From contig NZ_CP046980.1 in the NCBI RefSeq assembly GCF_030408395.1, positions 806,001 through 870,000 of the forward strand: a stretch of 64,000 nucleotides of DNA. Reading direction: 5' to 3'. Source of the DNA: Corynebacterium aquatimens (GTDB taxonomy: Bacteria > Actinomycetota > Actinomycetes > Mycobacteriales > Mycobacteriaceae). A program made the position numbers and the translations under genes. The notes below the pieces were generated by a model. That model had not been told where the DNA came from and did no database searches. It saw nothing but the letters and a program-made list of their open reading frames with translations. Shown here in pieces: positions 8,943 to 18,091 of the stretch; position 1 is the first letter of the stretch; each line of letters starts with the position of its first letter.

Positions 8943-9355
8943 ATTGGGGCATTCTCCTTTTTGCTTCATCCAGCCGGCATTAAACGCATAATCATTGCGC
9001 CAACCGGTAGATAAAGAACGATAGGTTACGTGTTCTCAGACAACAATAGGCAAGCATCATGACGAACTATCACGACAAGGCCGTGTAACGTCGGGCAATT
9101 TGTGGTCAGCAGGCGCTCCACCTTTTTCTGTCCCCGTAAGGGGGCCAACTATTGGATGATTATGAAGTCGGTGTGCTGGCCAGCTCTGACTAAAGGGGCC
9201 AGATAACCAAAAAGACTGGCTCGATGTTTTATTCTGTCTGTGCTGAGAACTTTCACGCTTCGTGTGTGCTGCCCTCATGCTGGCAGTAAGCTAACAGGGA
9301 AGCGTATGGGAATACTCGGTGCGCGTTTTAACTGTTGTAAGGAAGGCGGACGCAC
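8943..9355. other. Divergent intergenic region ltsA / ctaC
   Basis: This 413-base stretch holds no credible gene. It must contain the promoters for ltsA (leftward) and ctaC (rightward). Visible structures are a small hairpin CCCC-GTAA-GGGG near 9136-9147 and an imperfect CTGGCC...GGCCAG inverted repeat near 9177-9203. Ribosome sites are clear for both genes (AAGGAG for ltsA, GGAAGGCGG for ctaC). I cannot assign a -35/-10 pair with confidence. Confidence 0.5.
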
Positions 9356-10435
9356 GTGGATAAGGCCAAGAAGATCGGTGTCGCTGGGCTACTAGCCCTC
9401 AGCGGTTTCGGGCTTGCTGGATGTGAGGTAGAAGCACCGTCGGCTGTCTCGCGACTCTTGGACATGGGATGGCCGGACCCGGTGACCCCGGAAGCACACT
9501 CGATGTACAACTTCTGGGTGTGGGTCTGGGTCGCAGCCTGGACTATCGGCATCATCATGTGGGCAATCTTCCTCTACGCGGTCTTCGCGTGGAACGGGAA
9601 GCGCCGCGAGAAGCAGGGCAAGGGTGAATTCCCGAAGCAGCTGCAGTACAACGTCCCGCTGGAGCTGGTCCTCACCATCATCCCGATCGTCATCGTGATG
9701 AGCTTGTTCTTCTTCACCGTTCAGGCACAGACCAAGGTTGTTGCCCTGGACAAGGACCCGAAGGTCACCGTGGACGTGACCGGTTTCCAGTGGAACTGGA
9801 AGTTCGGTTACGCACAGGTTGCCGCGGAGCTGTCCCCGACGGGCTCCGACTACAACGGTGAGGACACCGAGCTGACCAAGCTCATGGCTGAGACCAAGTA
9901 TGACGATGAGGGAATGAAGAACCCGAACCCGATTCACGGCAAGTCCATGAGTGACGTTTCCTACCTGAACTACAACCAGATTGAGACCCTGGGTTCCACC
10001 GAGGAGATCCCGGTTCTGGTTCTGCCGACCGAGACCCCAATCGAGTTCCGCCTCGCATCCAGCGACGTGTCCCACGCCTTCTGGGTTCCGGAGTTCCTCT
10101 TCAAGCGCGACGTCTACGCTCATCCGGAGAACAACCAGCAGGAGCCACGCTTCCAGATTGAGCGGATTGAGAAGCCGGGCGCGTACGTCGGCCGCTGTGC
10201 TGAAATGTGCGGTACCTACCACGCGATGATGAACTTTGAGGTTCGCGCGGTGACCCCGGATCAGTTCCGCGAGTACATGAAGTTCCGCAACGACAACCCG
10301 GATGCGCCGAACTCTGAAGCTCTCCGCCACATCGGCGAGGCGCCGTACGCAACCACGACTTACCCGTTCAACTCGGACCGCACCGGTACCCGCGCTGGTA
10401 ACCCCGGCGTGGACACCAACGAGTTCGCCAACTAA
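9356..10435 (+). CDS. ctaC: Cytochrome c oxidase subunit II (aa3-type), lipoprotein
   Basis: Subunit II accepts electrons through the dinuclear CuA centre, in corynebacteria directly from the diheme cytochrome c1 of the bc1 complex. The 359-residue protein starts at GTG and has a lipoprotein signal (lipobox LAGC, Cys23). Two membrane segments follow (about residues 55-75 and 105-125), and then a periplasmic cupredoxin domain. The CuA ligand motif is [12 protein letters not shown] with Cys281, Cys285, His289 and Met292. A charged insertion at about residues 160-215 ([13 protein letters not shown] and following) is typical of actinobacterial CtaC. It is first in an operon with ctaF. Confidence 0.97.
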   Translation: MDKAKKIGVAGLLALSGFGLAGCEVEAPSAVSRLLDMGWPDPVTPEAHSMYNFWVWVWVAAWTIGIIMWAIFLYAVFAWNGKRREKQGKGEFPKQLQYNVPLELVLTIIPIVIVMSLFFFTVQAQTKVVALDKDPKVTVDVTGFQWNWKFGYAQVAAELSPTGSDYNGEDTELTKLMAETKYDDEGMKNPNPIHGKSMSDVSYLNYNQIETLGSTEEIPVLVLPTETPIEFRLASSDVSHAFWVPEFLFKRDVYAHPENNQQEPRFQIERIEKPGAYVGRCAEMCGTYHAMMNFEVRAVTPDQFREYMKFRNDNPDAPNSEALRHIGEAPYATTTYPFNSDRTGTRAGNPGVDTNEFAN

Positions 10436-10470
10436 CCCGATCGAAGAATCAAGAGAGTAAGGCTTACACC

Positions 10471-10902
10471 ATGGGAATCGGATCTAAAGTCTTTTACGGT
10501 ATCGGCACGTTCCTTATCGTCATGGCGGTGTTCTACGCATTTGCCACGAACTTCGTCGCGGATGACGCATACCAGTTTGGCTACGAGTGGGCCGGTGGCG
10601 TGGGCCTGATCCTGGCTACTGCGTTCTCCTTCATGATGGGTGGCTACCTCCACTTCACGGAATCCCGCACGGACGTTCTGCCTGAGGACTGGGAAGAGGC
10701 CGAAGTTGAAGACGGCGCAGGCGTGCTGGGCTTCTTCTCCCCGAGCTCCATCTGGCCGCTGGCCATGACCGGTGCGATTGTCCTGATGGCCTTCGGCATC
10801 GCCTTCTGGCAGCTCTGGCTCTTGGCCGTGGGTGCAGTCCTTCTGATCTGGGCAACCACCATGCTCAACCTTCAGTACGGAATCCCGAAGGAAAAGCACT
10901 AG
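10471..10902 (+). CDS. ctaF: Cytochrome c oxidase subunit IV (actinobacterial CtaF)
   Basis: Small membrane subunit of the actinobacterial aa3 oxidase. The 143-residue protein has four hydrophobic segments (about residues 7-25, 41-60, 88-106 and 111-128), with a short polar loop between the second and third ([20 protein letters not shown]). It starts 35 bases after ctaC and is closed by a strong terminator, so ctaC-ctaF form one transcription unit. Confidence 0.93.
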   Translation: MGIGSKVFYGIGTFLIVMAVFYAFATNFVADDAYQFGYEWAGGVGLILATAFSFMMGGYLHFTESRTDVLPEDWEEAEVEDGAGVLGFFSPSSIWPLAMTGAIVLMAFGIAFWQLWLLAVGAVLLIWATTMLNLQYGIPKEKH

Positions 10903-10920
10903 ACGTTAGCGCAGTATCTA

Positions 10921-10951
10921 GGCCTCACACCGAAAGGTGGGGGCCTTTTTT
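10921..10951 (+). terminator. Rho-independent terminator after ctaF
   Basis: A G/C-rich hairpin, GGCCTCACACC-GAAA-GGTGGGGGCC, is followed directly by six T. It separates ctaC-ctaF from the ctaE-qcrCAB operon. Confidence 0.9.
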
Positions 10952-11004
10952 CATGCCCGCAGCACGGATCCGCGGGAGTTTTTCGGCTTCCTCTTCCGGG
11001 TTAA

Positions 11005-11069
11005 TTTTCGCCAGAGCTTTTCGCCGCAGTCTTCCGCCGTAGTCTTTCGCCTTAATCTTTCGCCATAAT
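11005..11069. repeat. Five-unit 13-bp tandem array upstream of ctaE
   Basis: Five successive 13-base units follow one another without a break: TTTTCGCCAGAGC, TTTTCGCCGCAGT, CTTCCGCCGTAGT, CTTTCGCCTTAAT and CTTTCGCCATAAT. The consensus is YTTTCGCC-N2-ARY. The following 11070-11080 (CTTTTGG...) looks like a decayed sixth unit. The array sits between the ctaF terminator and the GlxR-type site in the 314-base gap before ctaE, which holds no gene. Confidence 0.85.
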
Positions 11070-11134
11070 CTTTTGGTTGACTAGTCTGGGGTCAAACAAA
11101 AGTTCGTTACCAGCCCCCTGGGAATAGTCGGTTT

Positions 11135-11150
11135 TGTGAAACGCGTCACA
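11135..11150. promoter_or_regulatory. GlxR (CRP-type) operator upstream of ctaE
   Basis: TGTGAAACGCGTCACA matches the TGTGA-N6-TCACA consensus of cAMP-GlxR perfectly on both arms. It lies 116 bases before the inferred ctaE start of transcription. GlxR is known to control respiratory genes in C. glutamicum; binding here is inferred from sequence. Confidence 0.8.
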
Positions 11151-11254
11151 TGTGGGAACTAATCTTCCCTCATATGCCGTGATATGCGGGGTGGAAGGAT
11201 CTTTCAGGCAAAACGCGGCCTGAAACAAGCTGACTTTCAGCCGAAAACACGGGA

Positions 11255-11260
11255 TACTAA
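11255..11260 (+). promoter_or_regulatory. Candidate -10 of a leaderless ctaE promoter
   Basis: TACTAA ends 5 bases before the GTG at 11266 and no ribosome site lies between. A TGACTT about 17 bases upstream could act as the -35. A leaderless mRNA is inferred. Confidence 0.5.
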
Positions 11261-11265
11261 TACGC

Positions 11266-11901
11266 GTGACGACTGCAATTTCTAACCCCAACCCAGGCGC
11301 CGACGCGTTCAGGGCGGGCCACGAACGTCTTCCCGCGCTCAACCGGCCAAACATGGTCAGCGTGGGCACGATCGCGTTCCTGGCTCAGGAGCTCATGTTC
11401 TTTGCTGGCTTGTTCGCGATGTACTTCACGTCTCGCGCTAACGGTATGTCGGCAGGGGACTGGGACAGCCAGACCGCCCACCTCAACGTTGCCTTCGGCG
11501 TAATCATTACCCTCGTGCTGCTGACCTCCTCCGTAACGTCGCAGCTTGGTGTCTTCGCTGCAGAAAAGGGCGACGTGTTCGGGCTGCGCAAGTGGTTCGC
11601 TGTCACGATCGGCCTCGGCGTGGTCTTCCTTGGACTCGTTGCATACGAGTGGACGGAAATGGTCATGCACGGCGTGACGATCCAGTCGAGCGTGTACGGC
11701 TCGGTGTTCTACATCATCACCGGCTTCCACATGGCTCACGTCACTGCCGGCATCATCGCCTTCGTTGTGGTGTTGCTGCGCATTGCCAAGTCCAAGTTCA
11801 CCCCGGCGCAGGCAACTGCCGCAATGGTGACCTCGTACTACTGGCACTTCGTTGACGTTGTCTGGATCGGCGTGTTCACCACGCTGTACCTGGTCCAGTA
11901 G
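11266..11901 (+). CDS. ctaE: Cytochrome c oxidase subunit III
   Basis: Subunit III of the aa3 oxidase, starting at GTG. The 211-residue protein has five membrane segments, the usual number for actinobacterial CtaE. Family signatures are [16 protein letters not shown] in the first segment and HMAHVTAG and [19 protein letters not shown] in the last two. It is the first gene of ctaE-qcrC-qcrA-qcrB, an arrangement that ties oxidase and bc1 synthesis together in the bcc-aa3 supercomplex. The catalytic subunit gene ctaD is not in the window. Confidence 0.96.
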   Translation: MTTAISNPNPGADAFRAGHERLPALNRPNMVSVGTIAFLAQELMFFAGLFAMYFTSRANGMSAGDWDSQTAHLNVAFGVIITLVLLTSSVTSQLGVFAAEKGDVFGLRKWFAVTIGLGVVFLGLVAYEWTEMVMHGVTIQSSVYGSVFYIITGFHMAHVTAGIIAFVVVLLRIAKSKFTPAQATAAMVTSYYWHFVDVVWIGVFTTLYLVQ

Positions 11902-11941
11902 GAATCAGACGTAAGCACCGATTTTCGCAAAAGGGAAAAAG

Positions 11942-12799
11942 ATGAAACAAACGCAGAATAAAGGGCGAAGGGCACGCAAGATGCGCCGCTCCCTTGCTGG
12001 GGCGCTGGCCTTGCTCTTCGCACTCTCCGGTGCCGGTCTTCTCGCGACTGCTCTGACACCTGACGCTCAGGTGGCTACCGCGCAGCGCGATGACCAAGCG
12101 CTGATTCAAACGGGTAAGACCCTCTACGACAAGGCCTGTGTCACCTGCCACGGTGCGAACCTTCAGGGTGTGAAGGACCGCGGTCCGTCCCTGATTGGTA
12201 CAGGCGAGGGTGCCGTGTACTTCCAGGTTCACTCTGGCCGTATGCCGATGATGTCTAACGATGCTCAGGCGGAGCGTAAGAAGCCGCGCTACACCGAGGC
12301 TCAGTCGCTGGCTCTCGCTGCATACGTTGCCGCTAACGGTGGTGGCCCGGACTTGGTCCGCAACGAGGACGGCACTTTGGCTATGGAGAACCTCCGCGGT
12401 AAGAACTACGAGAACAACGGCAACAAGATTGACCCGGCCGACGTGGCCCGTGGTTCCGAGCTGTTCCGTTTGAACTGCGCATCCTGCCACAACTTCACCG
12501 GTCGTGGTGGCGCGCTGTCTTCCGGTAAGTACGCACCGGTTCTGGACCCTGCGAACGAGCAGGAGATCTACCAGGCGATGCTGACCGGCCCGCAGAACAT
12601 GCCTAAGTTCTCTGACCGCCAGCTGACTGCGGAAGAGAAGAAGGACATCATCGCCTTCATCAAGTCGTCTAAGGAGACCCCGAGCCCGTCCGGTTACGCA
12701 CTGGGTGGCCTTGGCCCGGTTTCTGAAGGTTTGGCAATGTGGATCTTCGGCGTCACGATGATCGCTTGCGCCGCTATGTGGATTGGATCGCGTCAATGA
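11942..12799 (+). CDS. qcrC: Diheme cytochrome c1 subunit of the bc1 complex
   Basis: Membrane-anchored diheme c-type cytochrome that passes electrons from the Rieske protein to CuA, replacing soluble cytochrome c. The 285-residue protein has an N-terminal hydrophobic segment (about 17-38), two heme c motifs, CVTCH (Cys66, Cys69, His70) and CASCH (Cys179, Cys182, His183), and a C-terminal anchor (about 258-280). The methionines in GRMPMM and GPQNMPKF are likely axial-ligand regions. It ends in an ATGA overlap with qcrA. Confidence 0.97.
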   Translation: MKQTQNKGRRARKMRRSLAGALALLFALSGAGLLATALTPDAQVATAQRDDQALIQTGKTLYDKACVTCHGANLQGVKDRGPSLIGTGEGAVYFQVHSGRMPMMSNDAQAERKKPRYTEAQSLALAAYVAANGGGPDLVRNEDGTLAMENLRGKNYENNGNKIDPADVARGSELFRLNCASCHNFTGRGGALSSGKYAPVLDPANEQEIYQAMLTGPQNMPKFSDRQLTAEEKKDIIAFIKSSKETPSPSGYALGGLGPVSEGLAMWIFGVTMIACAAMWIGSRQ

Positions 12800-14028
12800 G
12801 TAATGAAGTAAAGAAGACATACACTGACGCCGAGCTGGACAAGATGAGCAATGCCGAGCTGGCTGCTCTGGGTACCGAGCTCGATGACGTTACGGTTGCA
12901 TACCGTAAAGAGCGCTTCCCGCTAGAGAACGATCCGCAGGAAAAGCGCGCTGCTGCTGGAATCAACACTTGGCTAGCTATCTCGCTGCTCGCGGGAATCG
13001 CATTCCTGGGCATCTACATCTTCTGGCCATGGCAGCCGAAGTTCCACGGCGATGAGGGCCTGTGGATCTTCTCCCTCTACACTCCGCTGCTCGGTCTGAC
13101 GTCGGGCCTTGCCTTCATCGCCCTGGGTGTCGCGATCGTCCAGTACGTGAAGAAGTTCATCCCCGAGGAGATTTCGGTTCAGCGTCGTCACGACGGTCGC
13201 TCCTCGGAGCTGGACCGCCGCACCACGACCGCACTGCTGAACGACGCGTGGGAGACGTCCACCTTCGGTCGTCGTAAAGCCATGCAGGGCCTTCTCGGCG
13301 GCGCGGGTCTCTTCGCCGGCCTGATGCTGATTGCCCCGATGGGTGGTCTGATCAAGAACCCGTGGAAGCCGCGCCACGCAATGGACTACCACGGCGACGG
13401 CACCCTGTGGACGCAGGGCTGGTCCATGCTTCGCGACAACCCGGGCCTGAAGATTTACCTGGGCCGCGACACCGGTGCGGTTGCTGAGGCTCACACGAAT
13501 GAGCGTGGCGCTAAGCACTACACGACCCAGGGCGTGTCGCGCCTCGTGCGTATGCGTCCAGAGGACTTGGCTGCGGCGTCGATGGAGACGATCTTCCCGC
13601 TGCTGGAAGAGGACGTCAACGACGGCGACAAGTACGACCCGACGCGCGATGTCTACGAGGAGCACATGCACTCGCTGCACGGTCCGCGTAACCCTGTCAT
13701 GCTGATCCGCCTACGTTCGCAGGATGCAGCGCGCGCTACCGAGCGCCAGGGTCAAGAGGACTTCCACTACGGCGACTTCTACGCCTACTCGAAGATCTGC
13801 ACGCACATCGGCTGCCCGACGTCTTTGTACGAAGCGCAGACGAACCGCATCCTGTGCCCGTGCCACCAGTCGCAGTTTGACGCACTGGCTTACGGGCGCC
13901 CCGTGTTCGGTCCGGCTGCACGCGCTCTGCCGCAGCTGCCGATCACGGTCGACGAAGAAGGTTATCTCATTGCCAAGGGCGACTTCATCGAGCCCGTTGG
14001 CCCGGCATTCTGGGAGCGTAAGTCCTAA
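12796..14028 (+). CDS. qcrA: Rieske iron-sulfur subunit of the bc1 complex
   Basis: 410-residue Rieske protein of the cytochrome bcc complex. The ATG at 12796 overlaps the qcrC stop, which indicates coupled translation. The N-terminal part has three membrane segments (about 58-75, 91-113 and 168-187), the actinobacterial layout rather than the single anchor of other bacteria. Cluster ligands are visible: CTHIGC (Cys335, His337) and CPCH (Cys354, His357), with Cys340 and Cys356 as the expected disulfide. It ends in a TAATG overlap with qcrB. Confidence 0.97.
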   Translation: MSNEVKKTYTDAELDKMSNAELAALGTELDDVTVAYRKERFPLENDPQEKRAAAGINTWLAISLLAGIAFLGIYIFWPWQPKFHGDEGLWIFSLYTPLLGLTSGLAFIALGVAIVQYVKKFIPEEISVQRRHDGRSSELDRRTTTALLNDAWETSTFGRRKAMQGLLGGAGLFAGLMLIAPMGGLIKNPWKPRHAMDYHGDGTLWTQGWSMLRDNPGLKIYLGRDTGAVAEAHTNERGAKHYTTQGVSRLVRMRPEDLAAASMETIFPLLEEDVNDGDKYDPTRDVYEEHMHSLHGPRNPVMLIRLRSQDAARATERQGQEDFHYGDFYAYSKICTHIGCPTSLYEAQTNRILCPCHQSQFDALAYGRPVFGPAARALPQLPITVDEEGYLIAKGDFIEPVGPAFWERKS

Positions 14029-15650
14029 TGAGCACAAAGCTGGCTAAAGCCGCCGATAACGCAGATTCACGCTTTACCGTTGCGGGCGTTCTTCGCCCTC
14101 AGCTCAACAAAGTTTTCCCCACTCACTGGTCCTTCATGCTGGGTGAGATGGCGCTGTACAGCTTCATCATCCTGCTTCTGACCGGTGTGTACTTGGCACT
14201 GTTCTTCGATCCTTCCATCACGAAGGTGATCTACGACGGTGCGTACCTTCCGCTGAACGGTGTGGAGATGTCCCGTGCGTACGCAACGGCTCTTGACATC
14301 TCCTTCGATGTTCGCGGTGGTCTCTTCGTCCGTCAGATGCACCACTGGGCTGCGCTCATGTTCATGATGGCGATGTTCTGCCACATGCTGCGCATCTTCT
14401 TCACCGGTGCGTTCCGCCGTCCGCGTGAAGCCAACTGGATCATTGGTGTGGTCCTTATCCTCCTGGGTATGGCTGAGGGCTTCCTCGGTTACTCCCTCCC
14501 GGATGACCTTCTGTCCGGTGTTGGTCTGCGCATTATGTCCGCCATCATCGTTGGCCTCCCGATCATTGGTACCTGGTTGCACTGGGCAATCTTCGGCGGC
14601 GACTTCCCGTCGGACCTCATGCTGGACCGTTTCTACATCCTGCACGTGCTGATCCTGCCGGGCATCATCCTCGCTCTGATCGCAGCACACCTCCTGCTCG
14701 TCTGGTTCCAAAAGCACACGCAGTTCCCTGGCCCTGGCCGCACGGAGAACAACGTTGTGGGTATCCGCATCCTTCCGGTCTTCGCTATCAAGGCGATTGG
14801 CTTCGGCATGCTGGTCTTCGGTGTCCTGGCGCTCATGGCTGGTGTCACCACCATTAACGCGATCTGGAACCTGGGCCCCTACAACCCGTCGCAGGTCTCC
14901 GCTGGTTCCCAGCCGGACGTCTACATGCTGTGGACAGATGGTGCTGCTCGTGTCATGCCGGCATGGGAGCTCTACTTGGGCAACTACACGATCCCGGGTG
15001 TGTTCTGGGTTGCGCTGCTGGCTGGCGCCATGGTCGTGGTTCTGCTGTCGTACCCCTTCATTGAGAAGGCCACCACGGGCGATGACGCGCACCACAACCT
15101 GCTGCAGCGCCCGCGCGACGTTCCGGTTCGTACCGGTATCGGCGTCATGGGTCTGGTCTTCTTCCTCCTGCTGACGCTGTCCGGTGGTAACGACTTGTTC
15201 GCGTACCACTTCCAGATCTCCCTGAACGCGATGACCTGGGTGGGCCGTATCGGTCTGATTATCCTCCCGCCGCTGGCGTACTTCATCACGTACCGCATCT
15301 GCGTTGGCCTGCAGCGCTCCGACCGTGAGGTCCTGGAGCACGGTCTGGAGACCGGTGTGATTAAGAAGCTGCCTAACGGTGCGTTCGTCGAGGTTCACCA
15401 GCCGCTTGGCCCGGTGGACGAGCACGGTCACCAGATCCCGCTTGAGTACGCTGGTGCTCCGGTTCCGAAGCAGCTGAACCAGCTTGGTTACGCTGACTCC
15501 GAGACCTCTGGTTGGTTCTCCCCGGATGACAGGGAGATCACGCGCAAGCGCAACGAGATCGCCCGCCAGAACCACCACGAGGAGATCGAGACGCTGCGTA
15601 CCCTCGAGGCCGAGAAGGACTCGACCGACCGCGACGCTGGCACGCGATAG
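14028..15650 (+). CDS. qcrB: Cytochrome b subunit of the bc1 complex
   Basis: 540-residue menaquinol-oxidising cytochrome b. Heme-binding histidines lie in [24 protein letters not shown] and in the later [14 protein letters not shown] and [24 protein letters not shown] segments. Eight or more membrane helices are visible. A long hydrophilic C-terminal tail (about residues 430-540: [27 protein letters not shown]) is typical of actinobacterial QcrB. It is the last gene of the operon and is followed by a terminator. Confidence 0.97.
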   Translation: MSTKLAKAADNADSRFTVAGVLRPQLNKVFPTHWSFMLGEMALYSFIILLLTGVYLALFFDPSITKVIYDGAYLPLNGVEMSRAYATALDISFDVRGGLFVRQMHHWAALMFMMAMFCHMLRIFFTGAFRRPREANWIIGVVLILLGMAEGFLGYSLPDDLLSGVGLRIMSAIIVGLPIIGTWLHWAIFGGDFPSDLMLDRFYILHVLILPGIILALIAAHLLLVWFQKHTQFPGPGRTENNVVGIRILPVFAIKAIGFGMLVFGVLALMAGVTTINAIWNLGPYNPSQVSAGSQPDVYMLWTDGAARVMPAWELYLGNYTIPGVFWVALLAGAMVVVLLSYPFIEKATTGDDAHHNLLQRPRDVPVRTGIGVMGLVFFLLLTLSGGNDLFAYHFQISLNAMTWVGRIGLIILPPLAYFITYRICVGLQRSDREVLEHGLETGVIKKLPNGAFVEVHQPLGPVDEHGHQIPLEYAGAPVPKQLNQLGYADSETSGWFSPDDREITRKRNEIARQNHHEEIETLRTLEAEKDSTDRDAGTR

Positions 15651-15708
15651 TAATCGCTGCAAAGCCGGCTGCCTAGCCGCGTGAGAGCGATTCACTAAAA
15701 CACAGAAC

Positions 15709-15741
15709 TTAAGGCCCTTCCCGCAACGGGGAGGGCCTTAA
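15709..15741. terminator. Terminator after qcrB
   Basis: A near-perfect inverted repeat, TTAAGGCCC...GGGCCTTAA, with inner CCCG-CAA-CGGG stem. The T tract after it is weak (AACTTTG), so termination efficiency is uncertain. Confidence 0.8.
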
Positions 15742-15772
15742 ACTTTGTCACGAAAGAGTAACAAACACGGCG

Positions 15773-15788
15773 TGTGATCAGCATCACA
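15773..15788. promoter_or_regulatory. Second GlxR-type operator
   Basis: TGTGATCAGCATCACA matches TGTGA-N6-TCACA with both arms perfect. It lies about 480 bases before the NlpC/P60 start and about 290 before the riboswitch, so the regulated promoter is not obvious. Confidence 0.7.
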
Positions 15789-15834
15789 CAAAGAAATTAT
15801 AGGTTGCACGGCACATTTCTGCTTTCCCGAGAAA

Positions 15835-15852
15835 ATATGCCGTGTGGCATAT
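15835..15852. repeat. 18-bp palindrome in the qcrB-NlpC/P60 gap
   Basis: ATATGCC-GTGT-GGCATAT is a perfect 7-base-arm inverted repeat, either an operator or a small hairpin. The surrounding 605-base gap (15651-16255) is AT-richer than its neighbours and holds no credible gene. It contains the qcrB terminator, the GlxR-type site, this palindrome and the riboswitch. Confidence 0.55.
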
Positions 15853-16041
15853 AGATGCAGGTAGACGCGATTTAATCTTTGTATTGAAGCATCTCGTTCG
15901 GTGGATCCGCGAGGCGAAATTGGGGTTATGTGCCGCGGAATCCAATATTACGGAGAGATAACGGGCGCGTCGTTGGACAAACTTCGTAGCTATTTCGTAA
16001 CCTGATTGAGACCTTGCCGCGAAGGCACGTCCGAACAAACA

Positions 16042-16047
16042 TATAAA
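16042..16047 (+). promoter_or_regulatory. Candidate -10 for the riboswitch/NlpC transcript
   Basis: TATAAA stands shortly before the riboswitch and would start transcription near 16054. No good -35 is visible. Confidence 0.35.
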
Positions 16048-16061
16048 GCCGAGTCTTTTGC

Positions 16062-16240
16062 CTTTATGTAGCGCCGCAAAATGCGGGCGGGGGCGAAAGA
16101 GCCGGGGAACCACCTAGATCAATACTTGATCGAATCCTTGGGGTGTGTGCACAGGCGAAGGGCGCTTATAGCGTAGTAGCCGTGCAGGGCAATGTCCTGG
16201 AGCCTAACCCGTCAGCTAACCCGGTAGGTGAATAGGAAGA
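16062..16240 (+). promoter_or_regulatory. ydaO/yuaA-type cyclic-di-AMP riboswitch
   Basis: The leader carries the core blocks of the ydaO class in order: GGGGGCGAAAGAGCCGGGGAA near 16089-16109, a variable hairpin GATC-AATACTT-GATC, CTTGGGGTG near 16137, a CGTGCAGGGC block near 16181, and the hallmark CCCGTCAGCTAACCCGGTAGG at 16209-16229, followed by AATAGGAAG. The last block matches the Bacillus subtilis ydaO element closely. No intrinsic terminator lies between it and the GTG at 16256, so the expression platform may act on translation or Rho. This class is known to control cell-wall hydrolase genes in Actinobacteria. Confidence 0.9.
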
Positions 16241-16255
16241 TATGGAGTTTCTCTA

Positions 16256-16894
16256 GTGGCTAAACACCGCCGCCAAACCACGTCCGTTTCCAAGCGTGGA
16301 GTTGCAACCGCTGCTGCCGTCGTCGCAGGTGCATCCCTCGTAACCCCCGCTATGGCGGGTGCAGCCGAGGTTCGTGTTCCTAACACGACCCTGCGCGCTG
16401 AGATCCCTGGCATTGAGAACGTGCCGGGCATTGAGAACGTCCCGAACATCCACGAGTGGGTTCCGGCAGTTTCTAAGAAGGCTGCTCCTGCTCCGTACAA
16501 GGCTGCGGCTCCTGCTCCGGCCCGGGCTGCAGCTCCTGCTCCGGCTCAATCCAAGGGCGACCGGATCGTGTCCATCGCTCGCTCCAAGATCGGCGCTCCG
16601 TACGTCTACGGCGCTGCTGGCCCGAACCAGTTCGACTGCTCCGGCTTCACCTCGTGGGTGTACAAGCAGGCTGGCATCAGCATCCCGCGTACCTCCGGCG
16701 CTCAGGCTTCCGCTGGCAAAAAGGTGCCGCTGAACGCTCTGCAGCCGGGTGACATCATCGTCTACTACTCCGGTGCTTCCCACGTTGCTATCTACGCTGG
16801 CAACGGCAAGATCATTGACGCACTGAACTCCGGCACCCCGGTTGGCTACCGCCCGCTGAACATGATGCCGATTCACTCTGCGGTTCGTTTCTAG
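16256..16894 (+). CDS. Secreted NlpC/P60 peptidoglycan endopeptidase
   Basis: 212-residue secreted hydrolase that cuts D-Glu/DAP bonds in peptidoglycan stems. GTG start with GGAG upstream. A signal peptide ends near residue 36 (ATAAAVVAGASLVTPAMAGA). The stalk contains a tandem PGIENV-PGIENV and an Ala/Pro repeat (AAAPAP three times). The C-terminal NlpC/P60 domain (about residues 100-212) has the catalytic Cys128 in FDCSGF and His176 in SHVAIYAGNG. It is controlled by the c-di-AMP riboswitch in front of it and followed by a terminator and a paralogue. Confidence 0.94.
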   Translation: MAKHRRQTTSVSKRGVATAAAVVAGASLVTPAMAGAAEVRVPNTTLRAEIPGIENVPGIENVPNIHEWVPAVSKKAAPAPYKAAAPAPARAAAPAPAQSKGDRIVSIARSKIGAPYVYGAAGPNQFDCSGFTSWVYKQAGISIPRTSGAQASAGKKVPLNALQPGDIIVYYSGASHVAIYAGNGKIIDALNSGTPVGYRPLNMMPIHSAVRF

Positions 16895-16917
16895 GACGTA
16901 CTTCGCGCTTTAACAGG

Positions 16918-16966
16918 TCGCGGTCGCGCCCCGAAAAGGGAGCAGCGGCCGCGATTTTTGCGTGCT
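16918..16966 (+). terminator. Terminator after the first NlpC/P60 gene
   Basis: Hairpin with TCGCGG/CCGCGA outer arms and a CCCC-GAAAA-GGG tip, followed by ATTTTTG. The stem has an internal mismatch. Confidence 0.7.
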
Positions 16967-17038
16967 GATCTGTTTGACCAAAACCGTTTTAGCGAATAAC
17001 TTTGTATCGTATTTGTGTGTTTCCAAAGTGAGGTTTCC

Positions 17039-18091
17039 GTGCGCCGTACACAGGGGTTTTTCTTCGGCCGTAGGTCTTCTTCCGTATCTCTCGTAGCAGC
17101 GGCGTGTCTTTCCGTAGGCCTCGGAGGCGCTTCGGTTATCGGCTGCGCCGGCATCGCTGGTGCTGATGACGTGGACACCATGATGAAGCAGATGGAAGAG
17201 CTGTCCCACACGGCGACTGCCAAGTCAGAGGAGATCAAAGAACTTGAAGGCAAGATCGGGGATGCTAAGTCCCAGATCGCGAAGCTGAACAAGGAAGCCA
17301 AGGCAGCGCAGAAGGACGCGGCTTTGGCGCTGGGTCGCCGCGATGACTACCAGGTTGACGTCGATCGCATCGCGCAGACTCGCTACCGCAACACCCAAAA
17401 TGATGCCGTGATCGCCTCTTTCGATTCCGGCAACCCGCAGGAGGTCATTGACCGTGCGGCTTATCTTGGCTCCATTTCGCGTTCCTCGGAGCGCACGCTA
17501 GACGGCCTTCAAAAAACCACCCGAGAGGCTGCCAACCGGGCGACGGACGCAGACATGGCTCTGGCGGTCGCGAACTACCGCACGGTAGAGCTTGAGGCCA
17601 ACCGTGACCGCCTGAAGCGCGAGCAGAAGGATTTGGATAAGAGGATCGCGGCGCTGGAAGAGCGAGTGGATTCGCTCTCACCTGAGCAGCGGGCCCGTTG
17701 GGAGAGGAAGAACGGCCCGGTTGATGGGGCGCGTATCCCTCCTTCGGCGCACGGTAACGCCGCGGTGTCCGCGGCGATGTCGAAGCTGGGCTCCCCGTAC
17801 GGTTGGGGTGCTACGGGACCGAACGAGTTTGACTGCTCGGGTCTGATGGTGTGGGCGTACGCGCAGCAGGGCAAGACCATTCCGCGTACGTCACAGGCAC
17901 AGCTGTCGGGCGGCACGCCCGTTTCGCTGAATGATCTCCAACCCGGCGACATCATTGGCTACTACCCGGGTGTGACTCACGTGGGTATGTACATCGGCGA
18001 CGGCAAGCTGGTCCATGCTTCGGATTACGGCATCCCAGTTCAGGTCGTGCCGTATGACTCCATGCCTATTCAGGGAGCGGTCCGCTTCTGA
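17039..18091 (+). CDS. Secreted NlpC/P60 endopeptidase with coiled-coil N-terminus (RipA-like)
   Basis: 350-residue secreted hydrolase. The GTG at 17039 is chosen because GTGAGG lies 5 bases before it and it begins the basic part of the signal peptide (VRRTQGFFFGRRSS, cleavage near AGADD). Residues 40-210 are long Lys/Glu/Ala-rich helices predicted to form coiled coils, as in RipA-type division hydrolases. The C-terminal NlpC/P60 domain carries Cys266 (FDCSGL) and His314 (THVGMYIGDG). The stop codon overlaps the CTG that appears to start pimB'. Confidence 0.93.
   Translation: MRRTQGFFFGRRSSSVSLVAAACLSVGLGGASVIGCAGIAGADDVDTMMKQMEELSHTATAKSEEIKELEGKIGDAKSQIAKLNKEAKAAQKDAALALGRRDDYQVDVDRIAQTRYRNTQNDAVIASFDSGNPQEVIDRAAYLGSISRSSERTLDGLQKTTREAANRATDADMALAVANYRTVELEANRDRLKREQKDLDKRIAALEERVDSLSPEQRARWERKNGPVDGARIPPSAHGNAAVSAAMSKLGSPYGWGATGPNEFDCSGLMVWAYAQQGKTIPRTSQAQLSGGTPVSLNDLQPGDIIGYYPGVTHVGMYIGDGKLVHASDYGIPVQVVPYDSMPIQGAVRF

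Noticed and set aside
8943..8969. Longer ltsA start at 8969
   Set aside because: The glutaminase nucleophile must be residue 2 (MCGLVG), and the ribosome site lies inside the extension.
14067..15695. Long open frame (542 codons) antisense to qcrB, and similar ones opposite ctaC, cobT and ileS
   Set aside because: They mirror codon bias of the real genes (high GC at third positions), have no ribosome sites and no recognisable protein features.
15755..15764. GTAACAAA as an MtrA box near the hydrolase gene
   Set aside because: Only a single half is seen; MtrA sites need a second repeat, and none lies at proper spacing.
15784..16113. 109-codon minus-strand frame in the qcrB-NlpC gap
   Set aside because: It crosses the riboswitch core and a palindrome, and its product has unremarkable, non-conserved composition. 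The region is better explained as regulatory.
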